Assembly: GCA_027728645.1 (NCBI GenBank)
Contig: JAQCAA010000005.1
Span: 1 to 38,528 of the forward strand
Length of the DNA stretch: 38,528 bases
Reading direction: 5' to 3'
DNA from: Actinomycetota bacterium
GTDB lineage: Bacteria; Actinomycetota; Acidimicrobiia; Spongiisociales; UBA5794
This document shows positions 19,207-27,900 of this stretch, one piece after another (the first letter of the stretch is position 1; every line of letters begins with the position of its first letter). Below the pieces are notes generated by a model. The model did no database searches. It was not told the DNA's origin and was given only the letters and a program-made list of their open reading frames with translations. Both the position numbers and the translations under genes were made by a program.

Positions 19207-20127
19207 ATGGCAGACGACCACGGCACCTCCCCGAACCCGCTCCCAGCGACGGCAACCGGCACCAACCGCGAGGCTTTCCGTCGCTCCGAGTGGGGTCTAC
19301 TCGCCGGCATCGCTCTTATCTGGGGATCATCGTTCCTGTTCATAGACATCGGGCTCGATGCGTTTCAACCAGGGGTCGTAACCCTTGCCAGGGTGGGTCT
19401 CGGAGCGATAACTCTCTCCCTCTTCCCGAGATCGAGGAAGCAAATCGAACCAGAACACCTCGGGCGGATAGCAGTGCTTGGCATCATCTGGCTTGGGATT
19501 CCAATGATCATCTTCCCTATCGCACAGCAGTGGATCGACTCGTCCGTCACAGGGATGCTCAACGCGGCAGTGCCTATATTCAGCACAATCTGGGCAACGA
19601 TCCTCCTGCGAACATTCCCAGGGTGGAAACAGACACTCGGAATCGGGATTGGCTTCGTTGGTGTCCTGGCAATCTCGATTCCAGAACTCGGCGGCTCCAC
19701 GGCAGAAGCTCTTGGGGTGGGGCTCGTGCTGCTCGCGGTCATCCTGTATGGGCTTTCGGCAAACCTTGCTGTCCCACTCCAACAACAATATGGGGCTCTC
19801 CCTGTGTTGTTTCGTGCCCAACTTGTAGCCCTGATCATCATCGTTCCGTACGGGTTACTCCAACTCAACGGGTCGACATGGGCATGGGACTCTGCGCTTG
19901 CAATGATTCCTCTCGGCACGCTCGGCACAGGACTTGCCTTCGTGTTGATGGGCACGCTCTTTGGGCGAGTCGGGGCGGCACGGGGATCAATTGCGATCTA
20001 CTTTGTGCCGATCGTCGCAATCGCTCTCGGTGTTGGGATCCTTGACGAGAACCTACACCCCGCCTCAATCGTCGGCGTCGGCTTGGTACTGGTCGGAGCA
20101 TGGATCGCGTCGCGAAAAGAGACGTGA
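19207..20127 (+). CDS. DMT superfamily (EamA-like) transporter
   Basis: LLAGIALIWGSSFLFIDIGLDAFQPGVVTLARVGLGA and a second EamA half; about 10 TM segments. Confidence 0.88.
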   Translation: MADDHGTSPNPLPATATGTNREAFRRSEWGLLAGIALIWGSSFLFIDIGLDAFQPGVVTLARVGLGAITLSLFPRSRKQIEPEHLGRIAVLGIIWLGIPMIIFPIAQQWIDSSVTGMLNAAVPIFSTIWATILLRTFPGWKQTLGIGIGFVGVLAISIPELGGSTAEALGVGLVLLAVILYGLSANLAVPLQQQYGALPVLFRAQLVALIIIVPYGLLQLNGSTWAWDSALAMIPLGTLGTGLAFVLMGTLFGRVGAARGSIAIYFVPIVAIALGVGILDENLHPASIVGVGLVLVGAWIASRKET

Positions 20128-20197
20128 ATCGACTCGATTCTCCTTCTGTGGGCTCCAGCCCCCCGTTTTGATGGTCCGCCAACCCAGGGTACGCGAA

Positions 20198-21106
20198 TTA
20201 GGTGTCGAGGATTGTGAGGACGCCGCCGAGCCATTCGATTGATTCGATAGTGATGGGGTCCACTACGAGTTGGATTTCGTGCATGCCTGCATCGGCGAAT
20301 TCCGCAAGTTTCTCCGCCATCTCCGTTTGGCTGCCGCCAATTGAAACTGAGGTCGCCCGGTTGGGGCTCCCAAGAGACTCGTGGGAACCCTCGGGGGTCC
20401 GAACGAGCACGGTGACGGTTCGCTCGATCGAGGTGCCTGTGACTCCGGCGGCCCGACACGCATCGTCAATCTTGGCGTTTAGATCCGCCGCACCGGTGTG
20501 GGTGTTTCCGTACCACGAGTGCCATCCATTCCATATCTGCACGTGAGGCAATGCCGCAGCCAGGACCCTTGGGCCCTCTGACCCGATCATGAGGGGGATG
20601 CCTTCCGGTCGAGCCGGAGGTGCAAGCACGCAGTCACTCACTTTGTAGTACTCGCCCTCAAAGTCGATCTCTCCGACTGTGAGAAGTGTGCGGATGATCG
20701 TGAAAGCTTCTTCGAATCTGCTCGCCCTGTGGTCGAAAGGAAACCCGAAGGCGTCGTACTCGATCCTGTTCCAGCCGGCGCCAAGTCCGAGAATCAGGCG
20801 TCCATCGGAGATCTCATCGACTGTCGCTGCCTTCTTTGCGAGCATGGCTGGATTGTGAAACGAGGTCGCTGCAACGAGTGGGCCGAGCTGCACACGCTCG
20901 GTCACTGCGGCGAGCGCTGCCAAGGTCGACCATGCCTCCCACGGACCCGTCACACCCTCTTCGGTCCTATACAAAAGGTGATCGCCGACCCAGAGAGAGT
21001 CGAACCCAACGGCCTCAGTCGCAAGAGCCATGTCCCGCAGCTCGGGCCACGGTACGAACCGCTCGACCTCGGGGAGTTGCACTCCGACTTTCAATGGTCG
21101 TGTCAT
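20198..21106 (-). CDS. LLM class (F420-dependent type) oxidoreductase
   Basis: MALATEAVGFDSLWVGDHLLYR, VQLGPLVAATSFHNPAMLAKKAATVDEISDGRLILGLGAGWNRIEYDAFGFPF. Confidence 0.9.
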   Translation of the reverse strand: MTRPLKVGVQLPEVERFVPWPELRDMALATEAVGFDSLWVGDHLLYRTEEGVTGPWEAWSTLAALAAVTERVQLGPLVAATSFHNPAMLAKKAATVDEISDGRLILGLGAGWNRIEYDAFGFPFDHRASRFEEAFTIIRTLLTVGEIDFEGEYYKVSDCVLAPPARPEGIPLMIGSEGPRVLAAALPHVQIWNGWHSWYGNTHTGAADLNAKIDDACRAAGVTGTSIERTVTVLVRTPEGSHESLGSPNRATSVSIGGSQTEMAEKLAEFADAGMHEIQLVVDPITIESIEWLGGVLTILDT

Positions 21107-21196
21107 GTGACCTCGCTACGCGTTGTCGCAGTTTTCATACCCAGCGTTCGCAGCTGGGTCTGGAACCCTCTCTGCAAACTTGTTCGCTTCGTGTGT

Positions 21197-21284
21197 TGGC
21201 GGAGGGAGTGGGATTCGAACCCACGGAAACTTGCGCCTCGCTGGTTTTCAAGACCAGTGCCTTCGTCCACTCGACCATCCCTCC
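21197..21284 (-). tRNA. tRNA-Ser(TGA)
   Basis: ggagggatggtcgagtggacgaaggcactggtcttgaaaaccagcgaggcgcaagtttccgtgggttcgaatcccactccctccgcca; loop CTTGAAA; CCA encoded. Confidence 0.95.
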
Positions 21285-21408
21285 ACCCTTCAGCATATTG
21301 AGACAGGCGACTCAATTGGACCCGACCCCGATGCCTTGATGGTCTAGGAAACAACCTGCACTTCCAGCCGTGCTGCTGGTATCAAGCACCTTGGGACCCC
21401 AGAAACGC

Positions 21409-21439
21409 GAAAGAGGACGCCACGTGGACGCCCTCTTTC
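21409..21439 (-). terminator. Terminator-like hairpin downstream of the SHOCT protein gene
   Basis: gaaagaggacgccacgtggacgccctctttc: 8-bp outer stem with inner ccacgtgg palindrome. Confidence 0.55.
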
Positions 21440-21455
21440 AAGCAATTGTTGTCGC

Positions 21456-21839
21456 TTAGGCGAGCAACTTGGCTTTCTGAGCTGCAAACTCGTCGCCCGT
21501 AAGGACGCCCTTGTCACGCAGGTCTGCGAGCTTCGCAAGCTCATCGGCAGAGCCGCCTGAACCAGCCGCGTCCTTGATGTAGTCGCGTGCCGCCCGCTCA
21601 TTGGCGGCGGCCGCTTGCATCGAGCGCTCGTTCATCTCGCCACCGTTGGCGATGATGTAGACCAAGACACCGAGCCACGGGAGGAAGACGACGAACAGGA
21701 TCCAAATTGCTTTGACCCCGCCGTTCATGTCCTTGTTGCGGAAAATGTCGGCGAAGATTGAAATTAGCACCCAAATCCAGATGACGAACAAGAAGAACAT
21801 CATCATGCTCCAGAACAGGCTCAAAATTGGCGCTTCCAT
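21456..21839 (-). CDS. SHOCT-domain, PLDc_N-like membrane protein
   Basis: WILFVVFLPWLGVLVYIIANG plus C-terminal ADELAKLADLRDKGVLTGDEFAAQKAKLL (SHOCT). Confidence 0.85.
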   Translation of the reverse strand: MEAPILSLFWSMMMFFLFVIWIWVLISIFADIFRNKDMNGGVKAIWILFVVFLPWLGVLVYIIANGGEMNERSMQAAAANERAARDYIKDAAGSGGSADELAKLADLRDKGVLTGDEFAAQKAKLLA

Positions 21840-21951
21840 CTAACTTCCTTCGTTTACGACCGAAGGCTCGTTTCGCGTCCGGCTCAGTGCCCGAAACCCT
21901 ACCGGAATCGGTGTTCCAAAGGCGCAGGACATCGCTGGCCTGTCGTCAAAC

Positions 21952-22041
21952 TGGCGGAGGGGGAGGGATTTGAACCCTCGGGACCTCGAAAGGCCCAACG
22001 GTTTTCGAGACCGTCACATTCGTCCGCTCTGTCACCCCTCC
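21952..22041 (-). tRNA. tRNA-Ser(CGA)
   Basis: ggaggggtgacagagcggacgaatgtgacggtctcgaaaaccgttgggcctttcgaggtcccgagggttcaaatccctccccctccgcca; loop CTCGAAA; CCA encoded. Confidence 0.95.
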
Positions 22042-22066
22042 AAGAGCCGAGAGTGTAGGGGCAGGG

Positions 22067-22094
22067 CGTCTACCGTCTACCGTCCACCGTCCAC
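22067..22094. repeat. 7-bp tandem repeat (CGTCYAC)x4
   Basis: CGTCTAC CGTCTAC CGTCCAC CGTCCAC. Confidence 0.9.
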
Positions 22095-22134
22095 CGTTTT
22101 TGACTGAAGGATGCGACAGTCCTTGGTCACAGCG

Positions 22135-22388
22135 TGGCCTGTGCGGGCCACCCTCCTGGCTCGCAGACTCGCCCGTCCTCCCTCAAGGGAGGACAGAAGA
22201 AGTACCAGTGCCACTCTCCTCTTTCGAAGGACACGCACCACAATCGGTCCCCCTTTCAAGGGGGACGGCAGAGTGAGGGACGAACGATGCAGGGGGATGA
22301 CACGGCCCCACCTCGCTGGCTGGCCTGTGCGCGCCACCCTCCTGGCTCGCAGACTCGCCCGTCCTCCCTTAAGGGAGGACAGAAGAAC
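22135..22388 (+). repeat. Modular palindromic repeat block: two 67-bp direct copies flanking a second palindromic module
   Basis: 22135-22201 and 22321-22387 differ at two positions of 67; each carries GTCCTCCCTYAAGGGAGGAC (22175-22194, 22361-22380). Module between contains GTCCCCCTTTCAAGGGGGAC (22247-22266). Confidence 0.9.
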
Positions 22389-22451
22389 GACCCGTTCTGG
22401 CCTGGAAGCTGAAGCAGGAAAGCCACACGGCCAGCGGTAGGCGGTAGGCGC

Positions 22452-22982
22452 CTACCTCTTGGCCGCGAAGAAGTTCTCCAACAGCGATCGGCACTCTGCT
22501 TCCCTCACTCCTGCAACCACTTCCACAAAGTGATTGAGTCGTTCGTCTTGGGGAATGTTGAACAGCGACCATACGGCACCTGCCTTCAGGTCGGCTGCAC
22601 CGTAGACGATGCGATCAACCCGGGCCCACACCGCTGCCATTGCGCACATGGCGCATGGTTCAAGCGTCACAACCAGGGTGTGGCCTTCGAGTCTCCAATG
22701 GCCAAGGGACTTCGACCGCTCTGAGATCACGAGCATTTCGGCGTGCGCCGTTGCGTCACCAAGCTCTTCTCTCCGGTTGTGGTTCAACCCGACAACCGCT
22801 CCAGAGGCATCCAGTAGGACCGCGCCAACGGGAACATCTCCATGTTCTGCGGCAGCAGCGGCCTCAATGAGAGCGTTCCCCATAGCCGCTTCGATCGTCG
22901 CCTGGGTGTAGGTCGGTACTGGGCTGCTCACTTCTACAATTCCACCTTCTGGAGGGGTCGCATAGTCTGGCCGAGTGCGCAC
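22452..22982 (-). CDS. tadA: tRNA-specific adenosine deaminase
   Basis: GDVPVGAVLLD, DATAHAEMLVI, VVTLEPCAMCAMAAVWARVDRIVYGAADLKAGA. Exact start uncertain; upstream part overlaps tRNA-Ser(GGA) on the other strand. Confidence 0.93.
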   Translation of the reverse strand: MRTRPDYATPPEGGIVEVSSPVPTYTQATIEAAMGNALIEAAAAAEHGDVPVGAVLLDASGAVVGLNHNRREELGDATAHAEMLVISERSKSLGHWRLEGHTLVVTLEPCAMCAMAAVWARVDRIVYGAADLKAGAVWSLFNIPQDERLNHFVEVVAGVREAECRSLLENFFAAKR

Positions 22983-23040
22983 GCTTGGAAAGCGTGTATA
23001 CGGAAACGTATCGAGGGTTCGAATCCCTCTCCCTCCGCCA
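22951..23040 (+). tRNA. tRNA-Ser(GGA)
   Basis: ggaggggtcgcatagtctggccgagtgcgcacgcttggaaagcgtgtatacggaaacgtatcgagggttcgaatccctctccctccgcca; loop TTGGAAA; CCA encoded. Confidence 0.94.
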
Positions 23041-23165
23041 AGCCCCGGTCGTTCGGGCGAAACCTGTTTCTCATTGCTGTGGTGAGCCGATATCGGTAGG
23101 TGGTCGGGTTGCGACGTTGACGGTAGCCGTTGTGACAGCGAGCGTTACATCAGTCGAACCTTCTT

Positions 23166-23191
23166 GGGTTCGAATCCCTCTCCCTCCGCCA
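23166..23191 (+). repeat. Perfect 26-bp duplication of the tRNA-Ser(GGA) 3' end
   Basis: gggttcgaatccctctccctccgcca at 23015-23040 (in the tRNA) and 23166-23191. Confidence 0.95.
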
Positions 23192-23392
23192 CCCACAACC
23201 GCCAGATCGAAACACGATCGTACCCGTGGTAGAGGGCTGGTGCTGCCTGTTCACTCTCCACGCTCGATGTCCGCTCACCTCCAGTACCATCTCGTCACCG
23301 TGCTAGGTGGGGCGCTAGGGGTGCCCTGAATCCGAAAACCTCTTCATGCGGAGCTGAACTCCCCGCCTGAGGGTGCAAAATCGGTGGGTCTA

Positions 23393-23536
23393 GCGCTGGT
23401 TCGATCGATGTTGAATACGAAGTCCCGATGCGGCGAAGCGTCGTGAACTGGGTCAGGTCCGAAAGGGAGCAGCCCTAAGCGATTCGCTCCGGGTGTACCG
23501 GGGTCGCTTCGGACGAGTCGATCGACCAGGACGCGC
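23393..23536 (+). ncRNA. ffs: Signal recognition particle (SRP/4.5S-type) RNA
   Basis: Conserved core gggtcaggtccgaaagggagcagccctaag; 5' gcgctggttcgatcga pairs with 3' tcgatcgaccaggacgc. Ends approximate. Confidence 0.85.
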
Positions 23537-23575
23537 CATAGGTCGAGCATTCGAAGGCGGGGGCACGGTATTTTT

Positions 23576-23692
23576 CAGATGACAGACAGCAGACCGCTCG
23601 GCTGCGTCTCGCTTACAGATGACAGATCACGGATTACCGAGCGCCCGCGCACTGGAGCCTTCGGTCCTCTGTCCTCTGCCCTCTGTCCTCTG
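23576..23692. repeat. Cluster of 7-bp-period repeats
   Basis: CAGATGA-CAGACAG-CAGACCG (23576-23596); ACAGATG-ACAGATC-ACGGATT-ACCGAGC (23615-23642); TCCTCTG-TCCTCTG-CCCTCTG-TCCTCTG (23665-23692). Confidence 0.8.
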
Positions 23693-24313
23693 CTTCTCCA
23701 GCAGGGCAGCCCAGACGAAACCCATGGGGCCGAGGCGCCAGGTTTCTAGCAATGTGAGCGAGGTCTTCGCTAGCAACTCCTCTGGCGGAGGATGCTTATC
23801 GAGGGTCTTGTGCAGGTAGAGGTACTCCTCGCGAGCGCCCACGGTCATGCCAGCCATCGGGAGCACCACAGATGTCCCCGCCCTGTGGATTCGGCTCTTG
23901 AACCTTCCCTCCGGTCGACCGAGATCGATGATTCCTGCCAATCCACCAGGCTTGAGCACACGAGCAACCTCTTGCATCGTCTCATCAACCGAATCGAGGT
24001 TTCGGAACACATAGGCCGAGAACACAGCATCAAACGTTTCATCCGCAAAAGGGAGCTGTTCACCAACCGCTACGACTCTTGCGGCAGCGTTGTTGTGAGC
24101 AATCATCTGAGGAGCTGGATCAAGTGCAACGATTTCCCTCGGCTCAAGAATTTGATTCGCTGCCCCTGTGCCTGCCCCGAGATCGAGCACCCGACCTTGA
24201 GGCAGTCGCGACACCACGGTTTGGCGCCACTTCTGATCCTGACCGAGCGACAAGATTGCATTCAACCTGTCATAGCGGTCAGAAATGTCAGCAAAGACGG
24301 TGCCGTTGCTCAT
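23627..24313 (-). CDS. ubiE: Demethylmenaquinone methyltransferase (UbiE/MenG)
   Basis: VFADISDRYDRLNAILSLGQDQKWR, RVLDLGAGTGAANQI, DAVFSAYVFRNLDS; C-terminal EKQRTEGRGQRTEGSSARALGNP is encoded by heptad repeats. Confidence 0.9.
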   Translation of the reverse strand: MSNGTVFADISDRYDRLNAILSLGQDQKWRQTVVSRLPQGRVLDLGAGTGAANQILEPREIVALDPAPQMIAHNNAAARVVAVGEQLPFADETFDAVFSAYVFRNLDSVDETMQEVARVLKPGGLAGIIDLGRPEGRFKSRIHRAGTSVVLPMAGMTVGAREEYLYLHKTLDKHPPPEELLAKTSLTLLETWRLGPMGFVWAALLEKQRTEGRGQRTEGSSARALGNP

Positions 24314-25569
24314 CGAGCGCGAAGTGTGTCAAAACCCGTGTAGCGAACCAGAGCGTCCGGGACTCGCACGGCCCCGTCGGCAAGCTGGTGGTTCTCCATC
24401 AGGGCGATAAGGGTGCGGCCAACGGCGACCGCGGTCCCGTTGAGCGTATGGACGAGGGCGTTCCCCGCTTCGGTACGATGCCTGATTCTGAGTCTTCGGC
24501 TCTGGTAGTCGGTCGTGTTGGACGTCGAAGTGACTTCCCGGTAGCGATTCTGAGACGGAAACCAAGCCTCTATGTCGTACTTTTTCGATGCAGACGAACC
24601 AAGATCGCCAGCAGCCACATTCACAACCCGATATGGCAATTCGAGACCAGCGAGCAGTTCTTCCTCTCGTTCAAGCAAGAACTCGTGCTCCGCCGCACTA
24701 TCGGCCGGCCCCACGAACGAGAACATCTCAACCTTGTCGAACTGGTGCACACGAAAAATCCCCCTGGTGTCCTTGCCGTATGTGCCGGCCTCTCTCCGAA
24801 AGCACGTCGAATACCCGGCGTATCGGACTGGCAACGCTCCTTCATCAAATATCTCATCGGAGTGGAATGCGGCGATCGGTACCTCAGACGTTCCAACCAG
24901 ATAGAGGTCATCTGCGGGTATCGAGTACACCTGCTCGGCGTCACCAGGGAAGAAACCCGTTCCCACGAGGGCACTCTCGCGAACGAGGACCGGTGGGATC
25001 ATTGGTATGAAGCCATGGGGCATGAGGGCATCCATCGCATAGCGGACAAGTGCGAACTCGAGAATCGCAAGATCGCCCATCACAAAGCCGAAGCGTGAAC
25101 CAGAAACCTTCGCGGCTCGCTCGACGTCCAGCACCCCAAGAGCAGCTCCGAGTTCGACGTGGTCCTTTGGCTCAAATGAAAACCTTGGAGGTTCCCCGAC
25201 CTTCTTGATCTCGACCGCATCGTCTTCTTCGATTCCATCAGCAGCAGTCGGATCTGTCATGTTGGGAAGGAGAACCCACGTAGCGTTGAACTCCTCATCG
25301 AGCTCGTCAGCCTCCAAAACCAGTGCCTCATACGCCTGGGACAGCTTTGAGGCGCTCTCAATTGCCGCGCCCTTCTCGGCGCCTTGGAGCTGCGCAATCG
25401 ACTTGCCAGCCGTCCTCTGCTCAGCCCGAATGTCCTCAGCCTTTGAACGAATCGCCCGACGCTTCTCGTCGAGTTCCACGAGTGCGTCGAGGTCAAAAGA
25501 AGCGCCGCGCCTCGATAATGAAGCTTCTAGTGCGTCACGCTGGGTTCTGAGAAGGTCGATGTCGATCAT
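24310..25569 (-). CDS. serS: Seryl-tRNA synthetase
   Basis: MIDIDLLRTQRDALEASLSRRG, coiled-coil arm, YSTCFRREAGTYGKDTRGIFRVHQFDKVEMF, TSTSNTTDYQSRRLRIRH, LNGTAVAVGRTLIALMENHQ. Confidence 0.96.
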   Translation of the reverse strand: MIDIDLLRTQRDALEASLSRRGASFDLDALVELDEKRRAIRSKAEDIRAEQRTAGKSIAQLQGAEKGAAIESASKLSQAYEALVLEADELDEEFNATWVLLPNMTDPTAADGIEEDDAVEIKKVGEPPRFSFEPKDHVELGAALGVLDVERAAKVSGSRFGFVMGDLAILEFALVRYAMDALMPHGFIPMIPPVLVRESALVGTGFFPGDAEQVYSIPADDLYLVGTSEVPIAAFHSDEIFDEGALPVRYAGYSTCFRREAGTYGKDTRGIFRVHQFDKVEMFSFVGPADSAAEHEFLLEREEELLAGLELPYRVVNVAAGDLGSSASKKYDIEAWFPSQNRYREVTSTSNTTDYQSRRLRIRHRTEAGNALVHTLNGTAVAVGRTLIALMENHQLADGAVRVPDALVRYTGFDTLRAR

Positions 25570-25581
25570 GTGTCAAGCAGG

Positions 25582-26028
25582 TTACCTACCGAGGGCACGA
25601 TCAACTGCCGCCAACTCCTCTGGCGAAAGAGTTTCATCGCCTCGCCCTCCCGAAACCTGCTTTGTAAAGAACACGGTGGAGTCACGGGCTACAAGAAGCG
25701 TGATCACAAGCCCATCTCCACGCTGACTCAAGAGGGCAACGGACCGCGACTGATTGCCAGCGATGTTGCCGAAGGCGTCATAGGCGACAACCCCTATGTA
25801 GCTGATGGCGTAGGGAAGTCGGCCTTCGAGCGTCGAGACTCGACCTTCGATCTGAGCTACAGCAGCAGCGTTTGCTGAGGACGTGGCTGTGAGCGATTGG
25901 AGGAGGCCAACCAGATTTCCATCGGCTGGCACAGAGTCCAACTTGCGACGCATCGCTTGAACCTGGACCACAGCGACAAGCGCAACAACGATTGCTATCA
26001 CGGCAGTCACCAACGCTGCGTCGATCAT
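25582..26028 (-). CDS. DUF4446-family protein
   Basis: N-terminal TM, then ISYIGVVAYDAFGNIAGNQSRSVALLSQRGDGLVIT. Confidence 0.8.
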   Translation of the reverse strand: MIDAALVTAVIAIVVALVAVVQVQAMRRKLDSVPADGNLVGLLQSLTATSSANAAAVAQIEGRVSTLEGRLPYAISYIGVVAYDAFGNIAGNQSRSVALLSQRGDGLVITLLVARDSTVFFTKQVSGGRGDETLSPEELAAVDRALGR

Positions 26029-27029
26029 GCATCCTCGTTTCGAATAAACGCCATCGTCCAAGTGTTGTCTTCTGGATCGTTGTCCTCTGCGATTGTGACG
26101 ACCAACTTGACCTGATACAAATCACCGGGCACCACAGAGAGATCGGCAAAGCTGACCGACGATGCGGACCCACCGGCAATCTCGGCCACCACCTGATTGA
26201 GTGTTTGAACCTCATTGGTGTCGACGTTGAGAATCTCGAGCACCACGGCGACGTCGACTGCCACCTCGTTCCCAGTATTGGTGATGACGGCGATCACACC
26301 AAACGTCTCGAAAAACGGCACCAGAGGCGTGCCGCCTCGATCACTCACGGGCAACGGTTCGAGCTGGCCGGTGACCCCCACGTTGTGATGGGGGGCCAAC
26401 TCATACGACACCGAGACTCGAATAACAATGTTGAGTGCGTCAAAGAGAAGAGGATCCGACGGTGAGGAGTTCACAAAGGAGATAGGCGGGAACGAGGATG
26501 TGTCCACATCCTCGACCGGTTCGGTCAGAGACCCGAGGAAGAGTTCGTACGCAGAGTCGCCAGCGCGAAGTTCATCGAACGCAGCACTCAGATCTGAAGT
26601 CGCGACGTCGGCTGCACCGCCGTTCATCAGAGCGAGCACCACCCTCTCGACCTCAGCTACCCCAGAGAGCCACGAAACCGAGGCCGTTGACAACGATCCG
26701 TAGGACGCCGCCACCGCCAACGGAACCTCGACATCGAGGAGAGCGTGTGCGTCGGCCGCCAACCGAGAAATGCGTTGGAAACGAGCTATAAGGTCTTGCC
26801 TCTGGGTGACGCCGATTGCTGCAATCGCAGATTCAAGCTCCACCGCAGCAGTTGCATGCATCTCTGTGGCTTCGTGAGCGACCGCGAAGAACTCCACGGT
26901 TCCTCGCTGCTCCGTCTGACGCGTCACAAGGAACGCGATGGAGGCGACAACCGCGACAAGGGTGACGATGATCAACAACCAGCGGCGCCGTCTGAAACGA
27001 CGATCTGGTCGGTAGGCCCGATAGGTCAT
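26025..27029 (-). CDS. Hypothetical membrane-anchored protein
   Basis: MTYRAYRPDRRFRRRRWLLIIVTLVAVVASIAFLV TM anchor; ends overlapping DUF4446 start; upstream ORF extension is translated tRNA-Leu. Confidence 0.75.
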   Translation of the reverse strand: MTYRAYRPDRRFRRRRWLLIIVTLVAVVASIAFLVTRQTEQRGTVEFFAVAHEATEMHATAAVELESAIAAIGVTQRQDLIARFQRISRLAADAHALLDVEVPLAVAASYGSLSTASVSWLSGVAEVERVVLALMNGGAADVATSDLSAAFDELRAGDSAYELFLGSLTEPVEDVDTSSFPPISFVNSSPSDPLLFDALNIVIRVSVSYELAPHHNVGVTGQLEPLPVSDRGGTPLVPFFETFGVIAVITNTGNEVAVDVAVVLEILNVDTNEVQTLNQVVAEIAGGSASSVSFADLSVVPGDLYQVKLVVTIAEDNDPEDNTWTMAFIRNEDA

Positions 27030-27032
27030 GGG

Positions 27033-27116
27033 TGGGCGAGGAGGGACTTGAACCCTCACGAGTGTTACCTCACAGGAACCTGAATCCTGCGCGTCTACCA
27101 ATTCCGCCACTCGCCC
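27033..27116 (-). tRNA. tRNA-Leu(CAG)
   Basis: gggcgagtggcggaattggtagacgcgcaggattcaggttcctgtgaggtaacactcgtgagggttcaagtccctcctcgccca; loop TTCAGGT. Confidence 0.93.
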
Positions 27117-27129
27117 AATGGTGCGAAAG

Positions 27130-27151
27130 GCTACCACGAGCGCGTGGTAGC
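27130..27151. other. Stem-loop between tRNA-Leu and fhaA
   Basis: gctaccacg-agcg-cgtggtagc: 9-bp perfect stem, 4-nt loop. Confidence 0.5.
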
Positions 27152-27231
27152 GCCCTTGGGACGGTCGACATCCACATGGCCCAGAATCGGACGTGCTTCG
27201 TACTATCCGAGGCGTCTCATACAATCAGCAC

Positions 27232-27897
27232 ATGAATCTTGCACGCGGCCTTGAAAGGCGACTTGAGAACCTTGTCGACGGAGCAACCGCATCCGTGTTC
27301 AAAGGCCGCATGCACCCCGTGGTGATAGGAAGCAAGGTTCTGCGCCAACTCGACTTTCTCGCCGAAGAAACCCCGGCCGGCCCGCAGATCCCCAACGACT
27401 TAGTCGTGTCTCTGAACCCCCTCGACGTCGATCCAGAAACCGACAGGGCAGCTCTCATCGCAGAACTCCAGGCCGTCGTGACAGAATCAGCTAAGGAGCA
27501 CGGCTGGCGCATCGTTGGAAAGCCGAGCATCCACATCAAAACTGACGCACAGGTTCCACGCGGGGTGCTTGGCTGTGCGGGAACCGTGAAGCCGGGACCA
27601 TTGGACCACTGGGCCCAACTGATCGCGGACGATGGGTCAGCGGTACTCGATGTTTCGCTGAACAGAACAATTATCGGAAGGAGTCTCGATTCCGACATTC
27701 GTATCGCCAACGAACAGGTCTCTCGCCATCACGCCCTCGTATTCAGGGTCGGGGGATCGGTCAAGATCCGGGACCTCGGGTCTTCAAACGGAACGGCCGT
27801 GAATGGAGCGAGCGTCACGAACGCACCAGTGCCTCTCAATCCAGGTGACAACGTAGTTCTGGGAGACTTGTCCTTCACCTACAGACCGGTCACCTGA
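27232..27897 (+). CDS. fhaA: FhaA-like protein (DUF3662 + FHA domain)
   Basis: GLERRLENLVDGATASVFKGRMHPVVIGSKVLRQLD; FHA TIIGRSLDSDIRIANEQVSRHHALVF...DLGSSNGTAVNG. Confidence 0.92.
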   Translation: MNLARGLERRLENLVDGATASVFKGRMHPVVIGSKVLRQLDFLAEETPAGPQIPNDLVVSLNPLDVDPETDRAALIAELQAVVTESAKEHGWRIVGKPSIHIKTDAQVPRGVLGCAGTVKPGPLDHWAQLIADDGSAVLDVSLNRTIIGRSLDSDIRIANEQVSRHHALVFRVGGSVKIRDLGSSNGTAVNGASVTNAPVPLNPGDNVVLGDLSFTYRPVT

Positions 27898-27900
27898 ACT

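Noticed and set aside
22060-22456. CRISPR array
   Set aside because: Only two copies of the 67-bp unit, no regular spacers, no cas genes; internal palindromes fit an interspersed repeat better.
23100-23191. Second tRNA-Ser gene
   Set aside because: Only the T-arm and acceptor 3' end match; no D-arm, anticodon arm or 5' acceptor strand upstream.
27030-27224. N-terminal extension RVAELVDAQDSGSCEVTLVRVQVPPRPP of ORF 26025-27224
   Set aside because: Translation of the tRNA-Leu gene, a common annotation artefact.
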